Of a stretch of 64,000 nt of DNA, positions 49,996 through 60,458 are shown one piece after another. The position numbers were made by a program, and so were the translations under genes. Each line of letters opens with the position of its first letter. Position 1 is the stretch's first letter. The notes under the pieces are model-generated. The model was not told the DNA's origin. It did no database searches and saw only the letters and a program-made list of their open reading frames with translations. Source of the DNA: Chromatiales bacterium (GTDB lineage Bacteria; Pseudomonadota; Gammaproteobacteria; Chromatiales; Chromatiaceae); assembly GCA_028280505.1 (NCBI GenBank), contig JANQLO010000078.1:1-64000 (forward strand). Reading direction: 5' to 3'.

Positions 49996-50864
49996 AGCCG
50001 GCGCGCCGTAAATCGCTAGCGCGCTGGCTGGCGGACTGTTTTGACATTAGCGAGCGACGGGCTTGTTGGGTGGTGCAGTTGAACCGGTCGACCTGGCACT
50101 ATAAAAGCCAGCGTGACGAACAAGTGGCCCTCAAGCAAAGGATTCGGGAGATCGTCGAGACTCGAACCCGTTATGGCCATCGGCGAATCCATGCACTGCT
50201 GCAACGTGAAGGCTGGCCGATCAATCACAAGCGCGTCTATCGCTTGTACTGTGAAATGGGCCTGCAGATGCGGCACAAGACGCCCAAGCGTCGCGTGAAA
50301 GCCAAGCTCCGCGAGGACCGGCAACCAGCAAAGCGTCAGAACGATTGCTGGAGCATGGATTTCATGGCCGATCAGATGTTCGATGGCAAGAAACTCCGGG
50401 TCTTAACGATAGTGGATAACTTCAGTCGTGTGAGTCCTGCAATCGGGGTTGGCTACCGGTACACCGGGTACGATGTCGTCAGGACCTTGGAAATCGCGAT
50501 AAAGCGCTACGGAACGCCGAAGACCATACGGGTCGACAACGGCCCGGAGTTCGTCTCCAAGGAGGTCGATCTATGGGCCTATGCAAATGGCGTTACACTG
50601 GACTACTCAAGGCCTGGAAGGCCCACGGACAACGCATTCGAGGTTTTCAATGCCAGGGTGCGGCAGGCATGCCTGAATCAGCACGGGTTCTCGTCACTTG
50701 AAGACGCGCGCTCAAAAATCGAGCAGTGGCGGGACGACTACAATCGAAAAAGGCCGCATAGCATGCTCGGTTATCTGACGCCACTTGAGTACGCCGTGGA
50801 GCAGCCGAGCGAGCCCGATGATACGCAACAAATAGGTCAGATTTTCGCAGATTGCCTGGCCTAG
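49992..50864 (+). CDS. IS3-family transposase OrfB (DDE integrase)
   Basis: Encodes about 290 residues as a frame open from GTG 49992; it is normally made as an OrfAB fusion by -1 frameshifting. The DDE catalytic core is intact: CWSMDFMAD (first Asp), RVDNGPEF (second Asp) and the Glu in the final region FEVFNARVRQ. The HTH-like N-terminal segment includes SERRACWVVQLNRSTWHY. No stop or frameshift inside, so the enzyme may be active. Confidence 0.88.
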   Translation: MKPARRKSLARWLADCFDISERRACWVVQLNRSTWHYKSQRDEQVALKQRIREIVETRTRYGHRRIHALLQREGWPINHKRVYRLYCEMGLQMRHKTPKRRVKAKLREDRQPAKRQNDCWSMDFMADQMFDGKKLRVLTIVDNFSRVSPAIGVGYRYTGYDVVRTLEIAIKRYGTPKTIRVDNGPEFVSKEVDLWAYANGVTLDYSRPGRPTDNAFEVFNARVRQACLNQHGFSSLEDARSKIEQWRDDYNRKRPHSMLGYLTPLEYAVEQPSEPDDTQQIGQIFADCLA

Positions 50865-51003
50865 TTTTTGGGGAAGGATCAATACAAGGAAATCCCACAT
50901 CACGCATGGCTCGGTTTACAGGGGTACGGTCATAGGGCGACTCAGCCCGTCACTGTGCTCCACATATAGCCATCCCACAATTGAATTGGAAAGAGCGACA
51001 ACG

Positions 51004-51510
51004 ATGAGCGGTACCCAGGTCGAACAGAACTGTTATTTCTGCAAGGTTTCGAGCGGCCACGCCGACCCGTTTGTTTTCGAGAACAGGTCGTTCGTGGGCA
51101 TATTCGATACAAATCCGGTAAACCCGGGCCATGCTTTGGTTATTCCCAAGCGCCATGTCGTATCAATCTTCGACTTGAACGAACAAGAACGCGGTGATTA
51201 CTTCGATGCGCTTTGTGGCGTCAAGGGCGTCATCGAGACGACGCACTTCGCGGAACTCTATTTCGGCATGATGACCAGAGAGGATCTGAATAACAGACCC
51301 ATGGATCATGTAAAAACCGTTTTGGCGCTCCCTTTCCTGGATAAAAAACCGGACGCCTATACGGTGGGTAACAACGATGGCCGGGAGGCCGGAAGGAGTA
51401 TCGATCATGTACATGTGATTGTCTTGCCTCGTTACCGGGGGGATGTGGAAGACCCGAAAGGGGGTATCCGAAATGTGATACCTGACAGGGCGAGTTATCA
51501 AAGGCGGTGA
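51004..51510 (+). CDS. HIT family hydrolase
   Basis: Encodes 168 residues from ATG 51004 (MSGTQVEQNCYFCKVS), with GGAAAGAG upstream. HIT proteins are nucleotidyl hydrolases or transferases. The zinc-type CYFCK opening, the NPVNPGHALVIPKRHV block and the active site DHVHVIVLPRY are present; the third His of the usual HxHxH triad is Ile here. It is larger than the minimal HIT fold because of an insert with LDKKPDAYTVGNNDG. Function not assigned. Confidence 0.85.
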   Translation: MSGTQVEQNCYFCKVSSGHADPFVFENRSFVGIFDTNPVNPGHALVIPKRHVVSIFDLNEQERGDYFDALCGVKGVIETTHFAELYFGMMTREDLNNRPMDHVKTVLALPFLDKKPDAYTVGNNDGREAGRSIDHVHVIVLPRYRGDVEDPKGGIRNVIPDRASYQRR

Positions 51511-51734
51511 CGTTTATAGGATTCTTTAACAAAAGCGCTTTGCTCCCTTCTTGAGCCGTTGAATCATCGCTGTTTTGAGCCAGCGGCAAACCAGTAAAGG
51601 ATGCGAGAAAGACGCCCGGAATAAAGAAGCCGGCAAGATGCAGTTATGAAGGTCTCGGCTTGTTTGCTTTCATTCAGCTCAATCCTCCTGCTTTCGCCTT
51701 TGAGTTTTTGCGGGCTGTCCGGCAGGCGCGATGT

Positions 51735-53012
51735 CTATACCAACTGCTTGGCTAAAAGCACCACGGGGTGGATCACGTCGATCTTTCGCTCGTCTTCAAG
51801 AATCCCGCTGGCCAGATTCAGCGCACAGGTGGTGTTGCTGCTGATCAACAGCTGAGCGTCGCTCCGGGCGAATCCCGCCAGCTTTTCGTTCCGTAGGGGT
51901 TCAGTGATCTCCGGATGCGTCAGCATCCTGGTGCCGCCGGCGCCACAACACAGGTTGTTGCCGTTGAGCTCGGCCACCTCCATGCCGGGGATTTTCGATA
52001 ACAGCTGATAGACCGCTGCTTGATTCTTCAGCACATTGCGCTGGCTGCACGGCTCATGCACTGCGACACGCATATTCAGCGGACGAAACTCCAGTTCATC
52101 GAGCCGCTCCGTACCAACCAAAAAGTCCAGGATGTCGCATGTCGTCGGGGCGTGCCCAGACTCTTCCTTTCCCGACTCTTCGCCCAGGAATACGCTGTAT
52201 TCCTTGAGGAATGCGCCGCAGCCGCTGGCATTGAAGACGATTGGTTGGCCGGGGTGGCGTGCGAAGGCCTCGCGATTCTTTTTTGCGCAGGCCTTGGCTT
52301 GCGCAAGGGCGCCGTTGTGTGCATGGATTGCTCCGCAACAGGTCTGGTCGTCTGCCAGCTCGACATCGTAGCCGAGGCGTGTCAGTAGTTTGATTGTCGC
52401 TTCGTGTGTCCGGGTCTCCAGGATGTTTGTCACGCAACCGCGGAACAGGGTGACCGTCACGCCCTGGGTAGGCGGTGTCGCAGCGCTGAACTTCGAAATC
52501 TTTTTTGCGCGGCAGGGAAGGGATAGCAGCGCGATCATTTGCTTCCAACCGCTTTGCGGAGGCAAAGGCAGGTGTGTGAGCAATCGGTTTAGGCCGATCA
52601 TCTGGACGAACCGGCGTAAGCGCTGCAGCATGCGTTGACTCGGTCGCTTAACGGTCGCCAGGCCCAGCAGCAGGCGGATCGATAGCGGTTGCTTCGGTTT
52701 GACCTCAATTGCTTCAATCGCCTGGTGGTACAGGTCCACGTAGCGCACCTGTGATGGGCATACGGTCTCACAGGCCCGGCACAGGGTGCAGGCTTGAAAT
52801 GCCGCCAGTTCGTCTGCGCTGAGTGGTTGATCTTTTCTCAACAGCCGTTCGATCATTCGCACACGGCCTCGAGGGCTCTGCTCTTCGACTTGCATGACTT
52901 TATAGGTAGGGCAACTGCCAACACAGATGCCGCAGCGCATGCATTCCATAGGCTCTGGGATATAGGGGCCAACTTGCCCTTCGGCCCCTGCGGCGGCGGG
53001 GGTAAAGTCCAT
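51735..53012 (-). CDS. Iron-sulfur oxidoreductase subunit, GlcF-like
   Basis: Encodes 425 residues from ATG 53012 (MDFTPAAAGAEGQVGPYIPE); an in-frame TTG at 53066 would add 18. Two ferredoxin-type clusters lie at CMRCGICVGSCPTY and CTLCRACETVCPSQ. Two CCG domains follow, with CCGAIHAHNG and CCGAGGTRML. This matches the glycolate oxidase Fe-S subunit family, which passes electrons from a flavin dehydrogenase to quinone. No glcD or glcE partner is in the window, so the substrate is unclear. Confidence 0.88.
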   Translation of the reverse strand: MDFTPAAAGAEGQVGPYIPEPMECMRCGICVGSCPTYKVMQVEEQSPRGRVRMIERLLRKDQPLSADELAAFQACTLCRACETVCPSQVRYVDLYHQAIEAIEVKPKQPLSIRLLLGLATVKRPSQRMLQRLRRFVQMIGLNRLLTHLPLPPQSGWKQMIALLSLPCRAKKISKFSAATPPTQGVTVTLFRGCVTNILETRTHEATIKLLTRLGYDVELADDQTCCGAIHAHNGALAQAKACAKKNREAFARHPGQPIVFNASGCGAFLKEYSVFLGEESGKEESGHAPTTCDILDFLVGTERLDELEFRPLNMRVAVHEPCSQRNVLKNQAAVYQLLSKIPGMEVAELNGNNLCCGAGGTRMLTHPEITEPLRNEKLAGFARSDAQLLISSNTTCALNLASGILEDERKIDVIHPVVLLAKQLV

Positions 53013-53582
53013 GGTGTTCGAAAAATGCCTGAATTCGAAATCGTTCAACAACCCGATACCTTCCAATGACGTCGAGCGGCAAGAAGCAAAAACTGCGCCG
53101 CCAGGCTAAGGCCTTGAAATCATTCGCTTCAGTGGGAGTGGGACGATATTTGAAACGCCGGGCGCACACCTGGCTTGTTGGTTTTGTCGGTAAGCTGACA
53201 AGCCGTTGCTTTTAGGAAACGCGCGTTGGTCTTGTTGATTTTCGCGACGGTGGAGACCTTTTTTGCTTCATCGAGCGCTTGCCTGCAGAAATCCGATCCT
53301 ATTCGAACAGCCACGGGGCGAGCGTTTCTACTCCAACGCCCGGAAGACTCCGGACACATGTTCGCAGCGCATCAAACTATGTACGCCAAGGCAATATGCA
53401 CTCGGAACTGGCCAACAATGCTGTGATCCTTCCGGCCCCCAGTATGAGTGACAAGGATTCTCGTGTTTTATCCGAAAACTGAAAAAGCTTATCAAAGCAA
53501 ATGACTCAAAGCGGGTGAAAACGGCAGTTATCAGGGCCGGCTGTCAGCGACGAAAGATTAGGGTACTCTGGCATCGAGAAGC
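53013..53582. other. Gap between glcF-like gene and pyrC
   Basis: About 570 nt between divergent genes. It presumably contains both promoters. Short frames lack support. GGCTTGT and ACAAGCC near 53171-53210 could form a hairpin without a T tail. Nothing else is recognised. Confidence 0.55.
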
Positions 53583-54662
53583 ATGATGTTTGTGCTTCCA
53601 ATACGCTCTATCCTCGCCCCTGAAGCAAGAGACCGTAAATTGGACACGCTGACTCTCACTCGTCCCGACGACTGGCACGTGCATCTGCGGGATGGCAGCA
53701 TGCTGGCCGCCGTGTTGCCGGACACCGCACGGCGCTTTGCCAGGGCCATCGTCATGCCCAACCTGAGGCCGCCGGTACGCACCGTGGCGGAGGCCGCCGC
53801 CTACCGGGAGCGCATCCTGGCGGCTCTGCCTGCCGGACTGGCCTTCGAACCCCTGATGACGCTGTACCTGACGGACAACACGTCGCCGGAGGAGATCCGC
53901 AAGGCCAAGACCAGCGGCTTCGTACACGCCGTGAAGTATTACCCCGCGGGGGCCACCACCAATTCGGATTCGGGCGTCACCGACATCCGGCGGGTAGACG
54001 CCGCATTGGAGGCAATGCAGGATGTCGGGGTGCCCTTGTTGCTGCACGGCGAGGTGACGGATCCCGGTGTGGACCTGTTTGACCGGGAGGCGGTGTTCAT
54101 CGAGCGCATTCTCGCGCCCTTGCTGCAGCGCCTGCCGCGACTCAAGGTGGTGCTGGAGCACATCACCACGCGCCAGGCAGCGGAATTCGTGGCAGCCGCT
54201 CCGGCCAACGTGGGCGCTACGATTACCGCGCATCACCTGCTCTACAACCGCAACGCCATGTTCCAGGGCGGCATCCGGCCGCATTACTATTGCTTGCCGG
54301 TACTGAAGCGGGAGGCGCATCGCGAGGCCCTGCTGGTTGCTGCGACCAGTGGCGATCCCAAGTTCTTCCTAGGTACGGACAGTGCGCCCCACGTAACGTC
54401 TGCCAAGGAAACGGCCTGCGGCTGCGCCGGTATCTATACTGCCCATGCCGCTATCGAGTTGTATGCCGAGGTATTCGAGGAGGTTGATGCGCTGGACAAG
54501 CTGGAAAGTTTTTCCAGCCATTTTGGCCCCGACTTTTACGGCCTGCCCCGCAATATCGACACCATCACGCTAGTGAAGGAAAGCCACACGGTATCCGGTC
54601 AGCATGACGGCGGGATCACACCTCTCAGGGCAAACGAGCAACTGAATTGGCGGTTGGCATAA
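53583..54662 (+). CDS. pyrC: Dihydroorotase (PyrC, class II)
   Basis: Encodes 359 residues. PyrC closes N-carbamoyl-aspartate to dihydroorotate, the third step of pyrimidine synthesis. Metal ligands are seen in [13 protein letters not shown]; the carboxylated Lys is in [15 protein letters not shown]; the [17 protein letters not shown] and [14 protein letters not shown] blocks follow. ATG 53583 is a fair choice; ATG 53586 is possible. The family usually has about 345 residues, so up to 14 N-terminal residues may be non-native. Confidence 0.95.
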   Translation: MMFVLPIRSILAPEARDRKLDTLTLTRPDDWHVHLRDGSMLAAVLPDTARRFARAIVMPNLRPPVRTVAEAAAYRERILAALPAGLAFEPLMTLYLTDNTSPEEIRKAKTSGFVHAVKYYPAGATTNSDSGVTDIRRVDAALEAMQDVGVPLLLHGEVTDPGVDLFDREAVFIERILAPLLQRLPRLKVVLEHITTRQAAEFVAAAPANVGATITAHHLLYNRNAMFQGGIRPHYYCLPVLKREAHREALLVAATSGDPKFFLGTDSAPHVTSAKETACGCAGIYTAHAAIELYAEVFEEVDALDKLESFSSHFGPDFYGLPRNIDTITLVKESHTVSGQHDGGITPLRANEQLNWRLA

Positions 54663-54940
54663 AAGCAAGCTGTGATGCGTTGAATTCGAATATTTGATAA
54701 TCGCCCGAACACCGAATTCAATCGGATCAGGTCGAACGGACATATGAAGGGTGACTGCGTTCGGGAATGAATCGTTGAATACACCCGGTGGCACGATATC
54801 AGGCGAATTCTACCGCTCCGGTCATAGCTCGCTCATCGATGGGCTGTTGGTCTGTCGCCTGCCCAACATTGAATAGCACTTTCATTTCGGCGTGATGATT
54901 GCTGAGGTCGCCAAACGGGCTGCAATGTGCCTCGTACTAT

Positions 54941-55663
54941 TCAGCGTACGTCCGTCACCCAATCTTCCGCCCAGTCTTCTTCGGGCATGCGTTTGCGCTG
55001 GCCGAGTGCAAGGTAGTATTCCGCGAGGGTTTCTATCTCCTGCTCGCTGATGGCGTTGGCGATCTTCCCCATAACCCCGTCCGGGTCGTTGTAACGCAGG
55101 CCGTCCTTGAACGACAGCATCGTCTCGACAAAATACTTGTATGGCATACCCGCCAGCAAAGGTAAATCGGGGTCTCCGTCCTTGCTTGTACCGTCGGTCT
55201 GATGACAATCGACACAGGCGTCCACGCCACGGCTTGCGTCGCCGTGCTCAACCAACGTCGGCGGCGCGGGTATCTCAACGTCTTCCATAGTCGGCAACTC
55301 AGAGGCGCAGAACCTCGCCGTAAGGTTGGCTATTTCCTGGGGACCCAGCTTTTTCGCAATTCTTTTGACTCTTCCGCCGTTGCGGTACTTATGTTTGTAA
55401 TCCCACAATTGCTTGAAGACATAGCGTGGATTTTGTCCGGCGAGATGAGGTACCTCATCGTCGTCGCTAATACCATCCTTACCGTGACACTTGGCGCACT
55501 TCCTGGCGATCTTGGCCGACTGCTCTGGGTCTCCATTTTCCAGGATCTCGAATTGTTCGGGTGCGAGCGCTTTTTGCGGCGCCAAATCGGCAGACGTCGC
55601 GGATGTGAACCAAAACAGCGCTGCGAAGACGATGGTGCTCGCGATCAACGTAAACCTGTTCAT
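54941..55663 (-). CDS. Diheme cytrochrome c, c4-like
   Basis: Encodes 240 residues with a signal peptide (MNRFTLIASTIVFAALFWF, cleaved near ATSA). Two class I cytochrome domains carry CAKCH (about residue 56) and CVDCH (about 152). Conserved LAGQNPRYVFKQLWDYK and LAGMPYKYFVETMLSFK follow each haem site, as in cytochrome c4. It should be a periplasmic electron carrier, perhaps to a terminal oxidase. The loop before the second domain and the C-terminal tail (PEEDWAEDWVTDVR) are longer than in standard c4. Confidence 0.88.
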   Translation of the reverse strand: MNRFTLIASTIVFAALFWFTSATSADLAPQKALAPEQFEILENGDPEQSAKIARKCAKCHGKDGISDDDEVPHLAGQNPRYVFKQLWDYKHKYRNGGRVKRIAKKLGPQEIANLTARFCASELPTMEDVEIPAPPTLVEHGDASRGVDACVDCHQTDGTSKDGDPDLPLLAGMPYKYFVETMLSFKDGLRYNDPDGVMGKIANAISEQEIETLAEYYLALGQRKRMPEEDWAEDWVTDVR

Positions 55664-56385
55664 AACTACTGTCTAAACGGATCTCTTTTCAAGGTCTCGT
55701 GTCGGCCACGCGGCATAGCGTTCGACTGCCGAAAAAGACGGCAGCCATGTACCGGGAAGGCCGAATACCGAACAATCTGTCGTTGCCGGATAATGGCGAA
55801 CGGGCCGGTTACGAAATGGCTGCAATCTTATATAACAGTATTTTATTATGTTATTAATAAACGTCAAACTACTTAACCCTCATGCTGCGCATCATAACAA
55901 ATAGAGGGGTTCTAAAACGTGGTGGATTTCTGATTTAAAACAATTGGATAAGATTAAAGAGCAGACCCGGGGTTAGGGCTTCGGTTCATGAGGGGAATTT
56001 GCTGCGTGCTTTTGAAATCCATGCGATATCGTGCTCGCGGCCCGGAGCATTGTTTCGGGGGGCGTGCGAGAAACCGATCATTAGGTTTGGTGCAAAATCG
56101 CTTGCCCGCGCAACTCGGGCGATAGGGAGCGTTTGGAACATTGAACGCTCGTCGAGTCTCACTTTGGCCGAGACTATTCAGCGATTACCGGTCAGGGATT
56201 GCCGGTTTGCGGGAGGCGCGGTATTCGATGGGGTGGGCGAGTGACCCGTCGATACATCAAAACCGGCGACCGCTGTCTTTCTCAAGACGGGTTCAGATCA
56301 GGACCGATCTGTTGCAACTGAGGTGGCGTAGGTCGTAAGAAACCTTATGCCTCTACAGACTAGGACTGCCGCCACTTGCCGATGC
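55664..56385. other. Gap with AT-rich patch
   Basis: About 720 nt without a supported gene. Around 55830-55960 it is AT-rich, unlike its surroundings. The frames at 55999-56340 lack similarity and ribosome sites. The AT-rich stretch may be promoter sequence or a decayed insertion. Confidence 0.55.
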
Positions 56386-56655
56386 TTATTTCGTCTCTTT
56401 GGTGCCGCTGGTGAACCCCATGCTTTTTGCCATGGCTTCCCAGAACGACATTTGTAACGACTCCATGGACTTGAATTGCTCGTTCGTCGGCATGAAGAGT
56501 TTCATCAGCTGCGTCGGATCGTTTGTTTCAATAGCCGCTAGTGTCTTCTCGCGGATTTTTTCGATGATTTCCTGCTGCATGGGTTCGATATCCGGCAAAC
56601 CCAGCATTGTCCGCATTTCCTGGGGCGTGGCATCGATTTCTACAGTAACTTTCAT
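56386..56655 (-). CDS. Small phaC-linked protein (DUF6489-like)
   Basis: Encodes 89 residues (MKVTVEIDATPQEMRTMLGL). It looks like the small conserved proteins found next to PHA genes, with the helical part PMQQEIIEKIREKTLAAIE and a phasin-like end SLQMSFWEAMAKSMGF. It lies 86 nt after phaC on the same strand and is probably co-transcribed. A granule-associated or synthase-modulating role is a guess from context. Confidence 0.65.
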   Translation of the reverse strand: MKVTVEIDATPQEMRTMLGLPDIEPMQQEIIEKIREKTLAAIETNDPTQLMKLFMPTNEQFKSMESLQMSFWEAMAKSMGFTSGTKETK

Positions 56656-56741
56656 TCAAATACCTTTGTGATCGCGTATTAACGGAAACCGCAGGTATCT
56701 CGCGATACCTGCTCCCTGCATTCTTTGTATTGTCCCGTACG

Positions 56742-58463
56742 TTAGTCGGCTCTCGCCATGACATAGGTGCCCGGTGCCGGTTCTATTTCCGGGTACGCCT
56801 CGCTACCCGTTTGCTCGGGGGCCGTGACTTGTTTTCCTCCCTGGGCTTTGAGCCACTCGTCCCAATTCGGCCACCAGCTGCCTGGGGTGCTGTCGGCCGT
56901 TTCCAGCCAGTGATCTGCACCTTGGCCCAGTTCGCCATTCACCCAGTAGTTCCGCTTGTTTTTGCTTGCCGGGTTGATGACGCCCGCGACATGGCCGCTC
57001 GCGGCGAGGACGAATTTCATTTCGCCTTTGAGAAACTCGGTCGATTCGAACGTGGTCTTCCAGGGGGCGATATGGTCATCGATCGTCGACAGGTAGTACA
57101 CCGGGCAGTCGATTTTCCCGAGATCAATCGGGACACCGCACAACTCGATCGCCCCCGGTTTAACGAGATTGTTCTCCAAGTACATATTGCGCAGATACCA
57201 GGTGAACATGGCCGATGTCATGTTGGTGGAATCACTGTTCCAGTACAGGATATCGAAGGGTGGTGGTGTTCTGCCCTTGTGGTAGTTGTTGATGACGTAA
57301 TTCCAGATCAGATCATTTGCGCGCAGCATGGAGAAGGTCGTCGCCAGCTGTTTGCCCGGCATGACACCGCCTTCTGAGAGCCGGTGCTCGTGCTGGTTGA
57401 CCTGCGACTCATCGATGAACACACCCAGTTCACCGGGGTCGGAGAAGTCCAGTAGCGTGGTGAAGAAGGTGGCCGTTGCGAAAGGCTTTTTGCGTTTGGC
57501 GGCCAGTACCGCAATCGTCGTCGCCAGCAAAGTGCCACCGATGCACCATGAGACGCCATTGATCTTTTTTGCACCGGTGATTTTCTTGACCGCGTCAATC
57601 GCCGGGAAGGTTCCTTCCTCGAGATAATCGTCCCAGGTTTTGTCGCCGAGTGCCTCGTCGGGATTGCGCCACGAAATGATAAACACATTGTTGCCCTGTT
57701 CGAGGCAATAGCGAACGAAAGAATTGTGTTCCGACAGATCGAGAATGTAGTACTTGTTGATGCAGGGCGGCACGATCAACAGCGGGTACTCATTGACCGT
57801 CTCGGTCATCGGCTTGAAGTGAACCAGTTGGATAAGTTCATTCTGGAATACCACAGAGCCGGGCGTTGTGGCGATGTTCTCGCCCAATTTGAAGGCCGAC
57901 TCGTCGGTCAGGCTGATGCGGCCTTTGTCCATGTCCTGCATCAGGTTCTCAAGACCTTTGATGAGGTTCTGCCCGTGGGTTTCAACCGTTTCCTTGAGTA
58001 CCTCGGGGTTGGTCAGCGCGAAATTCGCGGGCGACATCGCGTCGATGAACTGACGTGTATAAAAACTGCACTTGGCTTTCGTCGCAGCGTCCAGCGTTGA
58101 GTCCGCCACCATGTTGTTCAACCAGCGCGAACTCAACAGATAGGACTGTTTCAAGTAATTGTGGACAGGGCTTTCGCGCCACTCGTCGGCCGAGAATCGG
58201 CGGTCGCCGGGTTCCGGCTGAATCATCTGCGCGGCGGCAGGATTGAACATGTTCATCCACAGATTGAATTGATTTTGGTAGAAACCGGTGACGGCCTTGA
58301 ACCAATCCTCCGGGCTTTCCATTGCTCGCGTGATAATGGTATTCCAGGCATTCGTGAACTGGGACGCCATCTCTTGCGATTCTGCGATGGAAAAGTCTCG
58401 AATCAGGTTGTGCCCTTTGGCGGAGTATTTATTGAATATCTCCTGAGGATTGGTTTCGTTCAT
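56742..58463 (-). CDS. phaC: Class I poly(3-hydroxyalkanoate) synthase
   Basis: Encodes 573 residues from ATG 58463 (MNETNPQEIFNKYSAKG); CAGGAGGCC precedes it. PhaC polymerises 3-hydroxyacyl-CoA. The conserved N-terminal PHA synthase domain and the alpha/beta hydrolase fold are present. The nucleophile is Cys307 in GVSWCIGGTLL; the canonical box is G-x-C-x-G-G, and here the first Gly is Ser. The Asp of TIDDHIAPW and the His of AASGHVAGVINP complete the triad. It precedes the small gene at 56386; no phaA or phaB lies in the window. Confidence 0.94.
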   Translation of the reverse strand: MNETNPQEIFNKYSAKGHNLIRDFSIAESQEMASQFTNAWNTIITRAMESPEDWFKAVTGFYQNQFNLWMNMFNPAAAQMIQPEPGDRRFSADEWRESPVHNYLKQSYLLSSRWLNNMVADSTLDAATKAKCSFYTRQFIDAMSPANFALTNPEVLKETVETHGQNLIKGLENLMQDMDKGRISLTDESAFKLGENIATTPGSVVFQNELIQLVHFKPMTETVNEYPLLIVPPCINKYYILDLSEHNSFVRYCLEQGNNVFIISWRNPDEALGDKTWDDYLEEGTFPAIDAVKKITGAKKINGVSWCIGGTLLATTIAVLAAKRKKPFATATFFTTLLDFSDPGELGVFIDESQVNQHEHRLSEGGVMPGKQLATTFSMLRANDLIWNYVINNYHKGRTPPPFDILYWNSDSTNMTSAMFTWYLRNMYLENNLVKPGAIELCGVPIDLGKIDCPVYYLSTIDDHIAPWKTTFESTEFLKGEMKFVLAASGHVAGVINPASKNKRNYWVNGELGQGADHWLETADSTPGSWWPNWDEWLKAQGGKQVTAPEQTGSEAYPEIEPAPGTYVMARAD

Positions 58464-58645
58464 TATGGCCTCCTGATGGGTTCTCGTTGGGGCGGCGGCA
58501 GGTATTTCTCCGGAAGTATAAATTGTGCGTGGTAAGTAAGCTCGCGATAAGGGAGCAAGAAAACGCAATGAAATTTATCTTGAAGTTCTAATAATGTTTT
58601 TCCTTTCCCGCTTGTTTGGCTTCCCGTATCTCCCAAAGCCGGGCG

Positions 58646-59739
<1,094 letters not shown>

Positions 59740-60156
59740 ATGCCCAAGCCGAGTATCCGCCCGCCGTACAGATCATTCGTCCCCCTGTTGCTCAGGGGCT
59801 GGCACAAAGGGCGTGCAATGCACGATCCGTTGACTTGGTCCCTGCTGATCGTTTCGTTGTTTCTTCCTGCCATGTTGCTGGTAACCGGCACCATGCTGAT
59901 GAAGCAAGATCTTTGGGCGATTCTCATGTCACCGCTGTTTTGGTTTCTCCCTCTGCTTGTGTTCGCCGCATTTGTCATGCGCTTGTATTACTTGGCGACC
60001 TTGATCGGTTGTGTCAGACAGATCAATGTTTCCGAGGACGGCCAGCCGTCGCCCTGCCAGATCCATCTCGGTCATCAAGAATGCTGCAAGCACGTCGGGC
60101 CCGACGGCAGCAAGACCGATTGTCCGTACTGGAGACCGGAACTCATCCTCGACTGA
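59740..60156 (+). CDS. Hypothetical two-span membrane protein
   Basis: Encodes 138 residues from ATG 59740 (MPKPSIRPPYRSFVPLL); a TTG at 59599 would give 185. Two strong membrane helices (SLLIVSLFLPAMLLVTGTML and SPLFWFLPLLVFAAFVMRLY) are followed by a cytoplasmic or periplasmic Cys-rich tail (CQIHLGHQECCKHVG, DCPYW). The Cys/His cluster could bind metal. Neither candidate start has a good ribosome site. Family not recognised. Confidence 0.5.
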   Translation: MPKPSIRPPYRSFVPLLLRGWHKGRAMHDPLTWSLLIVSLFLPAMLLVTGTMLMKQDLWAILMSPLFWFLPLLVFAAFVMRLYYLATLIGCVRQINVSEDGQPSPCQIHLGHQECCKHVGPDGSKTDCPYWRPELILD

Positions 60157-60458
60157 CGTCGACCGGCGAGTGCAGTGACATGCCTGACAATACCCCGGTT
60201 TTCTGAAGATGATTCAATTCTCTAATCGGCGACGGGCTGCCGACAAACGCGGCATTTGAGCCATACGTAAAGCTCGGATGTGATGCGGTGCTGAAGGGCA
60301 ATGAACGGCTTGTTCAGGGCGCCGGCGACACAAAACCCGTTGCCGATCAAATAACCCCTTAAGAAACCTTTCTATGAATGCCCCGTACCGCGGAATAGTA
60401 GTCGCGGAGTGGTGTATTTCATTCGTTTCATTCTTTAGGAAATTCGGCTGTTTGACTC
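60157..60458. other. Gap before selO
   Basis: About 302 nt without a supported gene. It presumably carries the selO promoter; TTTCATTC repeats lie near 60418-60435, but no boxes are clear. Confidence 0.5.

Larger units (their letters stand above)
49729..50886 (+). mobile_element. IS3-family insertion sequence (IS407-like), left end missing or hidden
   Basis: Two overlapping transposase genes arranged as in IS3 elements with a programmed -1 frameshift. The right terminal repeat may be the T-rich stretch TTTTTGGGGAAGGATCAATA ending at 50886. There is no space for a left terminal repeat before orfA, since the phytochrome stop is 3 nt away. The left end may be lost. Confidence 0.8.

Noticed and set aside
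51646..51855. Small forward frame at the end of the glcF-like gene
   Set aside because: Overlaps the glcF-like gene on the opposite strand and has no family or ribosome site.
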